NCBI GenBank assembly: GCA_034770075.1
Contig: CM068386.1
Span: forward strand, 41,019,990 to 41,083,989
Source: Aralia elata
Lineage: Eukaryota; Streptophyta; Magnoliopsida; Apiales; Araliaceae
Direction: 5' to 3'
Length of the DNA stretch: 64,000 bases
Shown here: positions 58,357 to 64,000 of the stretch, in pieces
Numbering within the stretch: position 1 is the stretch's first letter
How the letters are laid out: each line of letters starts with the position of its first letter
Notes under the pieces: generated by a model
Database searches by the model: none
Seen by the model: only the letters and a program-made list of their open reading frames with translations
Told to the model about the DNA's origin: nothing
Position numbers and translations under genes: made by a program

Positions 58357-60814
58357 TATTTATTATCTTTATTTATTATTTAAGGATAAATAATAAATAA
58401 TTACTTTATTAACTTTATTCATACTTAATTGATAAATAATAAATAATTATTAACTTTACTTATACCTAATTATTATTTAGGATTTAAATAATAATTAAAT
58501 ATTTATCACCTTTATTTATGATTGATAATAAATAATTACTTATTAACATTCATACTTATTTATTATTTAAACGATAATTAATTATTTCTTAACTTTAGTG
58601 GTAAATAATAAATAATTATTATTTTATCACTTTATTCCTGCTTAATTATTTATTTAGTATTCATTAAACAATAAGTAAATATTCATTATCTTTACTTATA
58701 CTTAATTATTATAAGATTAAATAATAATTAAATATTTATTTCCTTTATTTATTATTTATTTATAAATGATAACTAATTAATTGTTTAACTTTGTTCATAC
58801 TTAATTATTATTTAATATTAATTAAATAATAATTAAATATTTATTATTTTTATTTATTATTGATAATAAACAATTACTTTATTTACTTATTTATTGGTTA
58901 TAATAACAAATAAATTTTCAAGTACATTATTAACTCAAGTTGATAACCAATAACTATGTCAGGGATAGCTCATTTGTTTAATAGTTATTCGATAAAATAG
59001 ATCAATTGTTGTATCACTATTCACTAATAATGTATCAAGCTCCTGTAGTTTTATTTCAATCCTAATCAACTTTTATTGTTTAGTACGATAAACAACAAAA
59101 TAAAATACAAGTTTGGTTCAGGCATTACAACAACACAAGCTAGGCATTCTAACATAGCATTGGCCTCATCTTAGTGCACTATCAGAATGGCAGAACCTCT
59201 AAGGTTCATCAATACCCAATTCCCAACAACAAATAACAAAAGTAACACAATTCCATACCAGATTCTTAATCAAAATGACCCAACACAATACAATGCAATG
59301 TATAATATAACCAACACAATTGACTGCTAGAACCTTTAAGGTTCATCAACAATAATTTCCCAAATAAAGACCTAATACAGTATATAACACAACCAACATA
59401 GTCGGCAATACCAACCCAACAAGAACAACCCAATACAGATTTCCCAAATTAAAACCAGACAACAACAAAAGTAATTCAATACCAGATTCTCAATCAAGAT
59501 AAACCAACACAATATAGTATTGTGAAATCAACCAAGTACAATCCTAATACAATAATCACAGCTACTAACCAGAGAAGGAAAATACTTAAAATCTAAATCA
59601 CAAAACTGTTATAGCAGTTTACTGCTATACCTTGGACTTGATCGAATGGCAATCCTTCTTCTTTTTCCACAATAATCAACGAACCCAGACATTCACCTCC
59701 TGTTCACCCGTGTCTGACCTCCCCTGTATTCTCCTCTCTGCGACTGGCTTCTCTCTTTCTAATTTGAACTCACAAAGCTCGGTACTGGGCTAGGGTTTGG
59801 ACGCCCAATTTATAGGAGAAAATTTACCCGCTTGCTGGGTCTTACCCCAATCGTTCGCACTTTGACCGTTGGTAGGAAAGGGGCAGCGATGGTGACTTGC
59901 CGGCTGGCCTTTGAGCCGTGTGCCTCGTTGGTCACTTCGCCGAAAACCAGGAACCCATGGTCCGTTGGTGGCCGTTCGGTCCTTGCCCACGACAAAACCT
60001 TCGCTGTCACCGGCGATTGACAGCCCTCTCTCGCTCGACTCGTTCGATTGATTGAGGGGTTGCAGTCGCTAGGTTCGGCAAGCCTACTCCCTCTTCTTGA
60101 TCGATCCGATTTAGGGGCTAGGGCTTTGGATCCCCTTCTGTTGCTCAGCTTAATCCTCCCCTCTTTCTCCCGTTTCTATCTGATTTGGATTGAGAGTTTT
60201 GGGTCTGACTTGAGGGTTATGCTATTAGGCTGCAATTTCCCAATTGAGTTGCCGTTTGCCCCAAATCAAATTAGGAACGGATCCGACCCAGCAGGAAGAA
60301 GAAATGGACTCAACCCGTTTGCCCTGATCCAGCCCGATTGGCCCAACAAGAAAATAAATGAAATTGGGTCGGCCCAATAGGAAATTAAGAAGGGATCTGG
60401 AATTAGTCCATTAAAAATTTGGGTCAGCTAAAAATAAAACAAAAATTAAAGAGATGGTCCAAATAAATTAACCACCTTATATTTCTAACATTTTAAATTA
60501 AATACTTAACCAATTAACTAATTATTTAAAATATTTATTTTAAGCATAATTCTTTATTCGAATTATTTAATCCGATAAAATTATTTATTTAATTATCTTA
60601 ATTTTCTTGCCAATCAAATGCTAGGGTTAACTCATTAATTTATTCAACCTATTAGTGAGCCCCTTTAAGGCAAGGAAAATTATTGGACCACTTATTTATA
60701 TAATTAAATAAAAATACCTACATGGATCCAATTAAATTCGTAAAAATATCTAAAATGAATTTTATTTATTAAAAATAAATTCGATACAATGTTTAAAAAT
60801 TCCTGGACATTAAA
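58357..60814 (-). repeat. Chromovirus LTR remnant D, part 2 (5' end)
   Basis: Continues 46744-48466 after the inserted element, starting with the AT-rich repeat zone. Minus strand: TATA box CTATAAAT 59808-59815, donor-like AAG/GTATAGC with intron start at 59630, and LTR start at 60814. It reads TTTAATGTCCAGG, so the terminal TG has become TT. The combined length of both parts is about 4.18 kb against 3.8 kb in the array. GC-richer frames at 59790-60380 lie in the LTR promoter region and are not genes. Confidence 0.82.
59808..59815 (-). promoter_or_regulatory. TATA box of LTR remnant D
   Basis: CTATAAAT on the minus strand, at the place corresponding to the TATA box of LTR A. The surrounding sequence is also alike (TCCTATAAATTGGGC). 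Confidence 0.5.
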
Positions 60815-60825
60815 TCCTCTCCCCC
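60815..60825 (-). other. Polypurine tract remnant before LTR D
   Basis: Minus-strand GGGGGAGAGGA, as before LTR B and C. Its presence shows this was the 3' LTR of an element; the internal region is cut off within about 13 bp of the LTR. Confidence 0.8.
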
Positions 60826-60918
60826 TTCGTGGGCTGAGACCCTCGATACCGTTTTAAGGTCCAAATTTATATTTACAATGATTGACTCGCAAATATTACA
60901 ATCGCGAACTATGTCCAT
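60826..60918. repeat. 93-bp direct repeat, right copy
   Basis: Second copy of 46651-46743, joined directly to the purine tract. It continues without a break into the outer Tat/Ogre-like LTR (CGTGGGAATTACATC). Confidence 0.9.
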
Positions 60919-61580
60919 CGTGGGAATTACATCAAGGTCCGATTTAGAGACCCTGACTCCATTCCTAGGCTCACATGACTCAGAATCATAAGAAATAATA
61001 CATCAAAATCGGAGAAAAGGGAAACAAAATCTAAGAAAGGGCTCCCCTAGACCCTAATCCATAGATCGAACAACCGAAACCAATATCGCGTGGGACTATC
61101 ACGTATTGAAGAGATCTAGCAAAAGGATTTAGAATCTAGGAAAGGAATCCGTAGATCTAAGATCCTCTAGATCTAGATAATGACGTAATTGGGATTTAAC
61201 CGGACATATATCCCAGATTGGCTATCAAGAAGATTCAATTTGTTAGAATCCCTTGCTGGCCAAAAGGTGGGACCCCCTACCACTAGATATGAATCTAGGA
61301 TTTTACGGGATATACTATAAAATAAACGAAACAACTCCCAATAAAATAATCGATAAAAATGGAGTCGAATTTATAATAAAAATAATAAATCGTTGAACGG
61401 ATATCATCGACTAGTTAGGAGGAGATTACATCTATAAGAAATCCTCTCTAACCATCCATAATCCACAACTAGGATCCATACATCCCTAGATATGACCTAG
61501 GGTACTAGGAGAGCCTCAAATGAGAAGTAAATCACAATATAAATCAATCTCAAACACAACAATATATGAAATAAATAAGA
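60919..61580 (-). repeat. Outer Tat/Ogre-like LTR, part 2
   Basis: Aligns with 49530-49600 of the younger LTR (TTCCTAGGCTCACAT shared) and continues the LTR begun at 45754. Diverged; no genes. Interrupted at 61581 by the copia LTR. Confidence 0.65.
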
Positions 61581-62385
61581 TGTAGGAATGCATGTCTTAA
61601 ATTTGATGATGTGATTATAATGTATATTTGTTCAGTAGTTTTTGTACAAGGACTTAGACTAGAGTGATCAAAATTGTTAGGTAGATCTTTTGAGTTGATT
61701 TTATATGTAAATTGATAGGATCAAATCGATCGTATAGTCTTGTTAAACGATCGTAGAGTTACTCTGCCCAGTTCACAATATAAATATTATTAGTAGAGTA
61801 GTCTATGTAAGTCGTAGAGCATCAGATGGATGATCGTATGAGCTGCAAGTGTTATCTCAAAGCTGAAGTCAGAATTGCAGAGTCTACAACGAAGTTCGTA
61901 GAGTTGCCTTCGGAGTCGTAATGCCAAAACAGAGATAACAATATAAAGGAGAAGTTCGCAGAGTCTGCTCCATCATCGTAAAGAGACATTTATAGAGCAG
62001 ATCATCGAGCAGCCCTCCAGCATCGTAGAGCAACATCGTAAAGTTCAGAAATGTTGAGTATTCTAAACAAGACTCTACGTTTCTCATTAAACTCTACGAT
62101 TAGTCAAGTTTGAAAAGATTGTCAGAACTGACACATAACTGACAAGTGCAGAGTTGAAGAGTCCAAGATCGTTTCTCACCATCTTCAAATTTAGAGAAGA
62201 AAGAACAGATAAGCTGTGTGTCCAAACGGCCATCTGTCACTTCACAACGTGTTAGGTGAGACTGCAGACTGATGGGACAACCTAAAGCCGAAAGCAAGCT
62301 ACATACCTATCCTATCTGGCATATCTTAGATCAGAGCATTAAATGCGCCAACGGGAACACTCCAGCGGGAAGTTTTCTGAAGTTC

Positions 62386-62393
62386 TATAAAAG
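62386..62393 (+). promoter_or_regulatory. TATA box candidate of the copia LTR
   Basis: TATAAAAG at about 805 bp into the LTR, preceded by a GC-richer stretch. It lies upstream of the short inverted-repeat run, which would therefore be transcribed. Confidence 0.5.
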
Positions 62394-62579
62394 ACGTACA
62401 CGGATTCAAATCTAAGTACGAATCACCAAGAACACAAAGCTCAACCTCTACAGAAAGATTATCAAGCTATACTCTACGACTCAATCAATGTTCAAAGCTG
62501 CTAAGTACCAGAAGAAGCCAAGTAGATTGGAAAGCTTAGCAGCAACACAAACCATATCATTTCAACAGTGATTCAACTT

Positions 62580-62815
62580 GGTCTCAATGACCATTATACC
62601 AAAACTCAGTGACTTGAAGAGATCTCAATGATCTAGGGACTTAGTGTCCAGTATTTTGAGACTAAGTGACTTGAAGGAATCTGAGGGATTCAGAGGGCAA
62701 GAGTGTCCTGGTTTAAGTGACCGAATTGCCGAGACTCAGTGACTCGAAGAAACCTTAGTGGTTCAGTTGTAATAGATCTTAGTGATATGGTCTTTGTGAC
62801 CCATCCTTAGTGGAT
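62580..62815 (+). repeat. Run of short inverted repeats with 5-nt loops in the copia LTR
   Basis: Perfect 4-5-bp stems: GGTC/GACC around TCAAT (62580-62592), GGAC/GTCC around TTAGT (62637-62649), GAATC/GATTC around TGAGG (62677-62691), AACC/GGTT around TTAGT (62751-62763), GGTC/GACC around TTTGT (62789-62801), ATCC/GGAT around TTAGT (62803-62815). GGTT/GACC around TAAGT (62710-62722) has one G:T pair. Stems differ, pairing is kept. Confidence 0.7.
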
Positions 62816-63159
62816 ATCCTACTTGTTGAAATAGAAGAGTGGATTAGGAGTTGTTAAACTCTGAACCACTTAAAAACTTATTGTGTCATTTATTTTACGC
62901 ATTTACTTTCTGTCATATAACTTCAATATCTTAGAGTAGCAACTGTTATATCATTGAGTGTCTGATCTTTCAATACTAAACTCAGAACTGAGATTTCGAT
63001 ATATCTTTAAGGGAATTTTGTAACTAATATTCCGTTATGCTAAATTAATTGAACAAATTAATTATCTGGTAATTAATCTTTAATTAAGTGAAAAAGTTTT
63101 AATAGATCTATTCAACCCCTCATTCTAGATCTCTTTTGTGCCTCTTGGAAACAACACAA

Positions 63160-63360
63160 TATCTATACTGGATCTAATAGATCTACATCAAATCTACATA
63201 AAAATTGAATCTTTTGCCAAAATAAACGAGATATATACTAGATCTGTATTAGATCTACATCAAATCTACACAAAGATCGGATCTTTCACCACAAAACGGA
63301 TCTATGCTAGATCTATTAGATCTATATTAAATATATATAAATATTGAGTCTTTCACCTTA
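63160..63360. repeat. Degenerate repeat of about 60 bp, three copies
   Basis: Variants of TAGATCTACATCAAATCTAC followed by AATCTTTxxCC recur near 63175, 63250 and 63318, rich in AGATCT sites. This block is private to the outer LTR. Confidence 0.6.
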
Positions 63361-63543
63361 GGAATGGTGAAATCCTCCTCCTTGAGCTTGGATTTAGAAA
63401 GCTTGGATCTAATTTGATGAGGGATTTGATGAGATTTCCTAGATCTATATTGAAATTAGAGAGGATTTTCTCTAATTCTCTCCCTAAGAATAAATTTTCT
63501 CTCTCTAAAAATCCTTCCCCCTTAAAAAATCAGCAAATTCGTG

Positions 63544-63551
63544 CTTATATA
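63544..63551 (-). promoter_or_regulatory. TATA box candidate of the outer Tat/Ogre-like LTR
   Basis: TATATAAG on the minus strand, about 450 bp from the LTR start, in the context GGTCTATATAAGCACG. Transcription would run leftwards. Confidence 0.5.
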
Positions 63552-64000
63552 GACCACCTAGGGCAGCCACAGGTATACCTACTGCTGACCACAGGTCCAC
63601 CTGCAACTCGCCTAGGGTGGGCCCACTTGCTCGATTTTCGTGCTGCGAAGTCAGTTTTTCGTGTTGTACGCTGAAACGTCCATAACTTTCAATCTGGGAA
63701 GAGTTAAGAAACATGCCATACCAATCTGGAAAGCTCTTTCCGAAAGCTTCGCAATGATATATAATTCGCTCAATTCTGAATTTTGGAAGATAGAGAAAAA
63801 GGAGAAAAACCAACCCTTAGTAGATACCTATTGGTCATTTGTCTTGTCTTGCATATTCTGTTGCTCGGAGGCCGTCATGGTAGCTTTGTATACTCATTCT
63901 GAGCCTTGCAATATTTGCTCGGGGATCTTGCGTTGGGGTGGAATGACACTTTTGCCCTCCTGCCATAGTTAGAGAACAGATAAAAACTTTTGGGTGTCTA

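Larger units (their letters stand above)
61581..63156 (+). repeat. Copia LTR, probably solo
   Basis: Starts TGTAGGAATGC and ends CTTGGAAACAACA, 1576 bp, with the block TTCAACCCCTCATTCTAGAT near the end. No primer site or gag-pol follows. The flanks TAAGA and CAATA do not form a target duplication. Same family as 43459-45247 and 1239-2653. Confidence 0.7.
63157..64000 (-). repeat. Outer Tat/Ogre-like LTR, part 3 (runs to the right edge)
   Basis: The last bases (TTTTGCCCTCCTGCCATAGTT, then TTTTGGGTGTCTA) match the 5' end of the Tat/Ogre LTRs (TGTAGACACCC on the minus strand), so the LTR ends a base or two beyond the window. Small frames here are not genes. Confidence 0.7.

Noticed and set aside
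59832..60380. Frames of 62-110 codons in a GC-richer stretch
   Set aside because: They fall in the promoter region of the chromovirus LTR remnant; GC-rich sequence has fewer stops. No similarity to known proteins that I can see.
61576..63161. Target duplication for the copia LTR at 61581-63156
   Set aside because: The flanks TAAGA and CAATA match at only three of five bases; not counted as a duplication.

Overview
The window looks like repetitive DNA from a large plant (angiosperm) nuclear genome. I find no cellular gene, tRNA or rRNA that I can support. Nearly all of it can be read as LTR retrotransposons nested in one another. The evidence is plant-type gag-pol motifs, tRNA-Met, Asp-like and Arg-like primer sites, polypurine tracts and long AT-rich LTRs. 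The species cannot be named from this sequence.

Layout. 1-1238: a minus-strand gypsy LTR of the Athila/Tat type whose internal part runs off the left edge. It interrupts a copia LTR (1239-2653). 2654-2968 and 13503-14116 are two parts of an old minus-strand chromovirus-like LTR, split by a full-length SIRE-type copia element (2969-13502). That element has gag, pol and an extra ORF after pol, all broken. 14117-17921 is a plus-strand gypsy LTR. It is interrupted by a tandem array (17922-42244) of a Tekay/Del-like chromovirus: LTR-internal-LTR-internal-LTR-partial internal, period about 9.37 kb. The internal copies share the same disabling mutations, so the array grew by duplication of an already dead element.

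42245-43427 is a minus-strand gypsy LTR fragment. 43459-45247 is a minus-strand solo copia LTR with a perfect 5-bp target duplication. From 45754 to the right edge lies a minus-strand Tat/Ogre-like LTR that has been broken twice. A chromovirus 3' LTR remnant sits at 46744-60814, and a copia LTR at 61581-63156. The chromovirus remnant is itself split by a complete Tat/Ogre-type element (48467-58351) with a 5-bp target duplication. That element has LTRs about 98.5% identical, but only a decayed RNase H/integrase stretch and three tandem-repeat blocks inside.

The most unusual signals are non-coding. Runs of tiny inverted repeats occur in LTRs of both superfamilies; their stems differ from unit to unit but stay self-complementary around a conserved loop. 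A nested inverted repeat and matching splice-like sites recur in diverged chromovirus LTRs. A 93-bp direct repeat flanks the truncated chromovirus LTR. The extra copia ORF and the transposed but coding-poor Tat/Ogre element also deserve attention.
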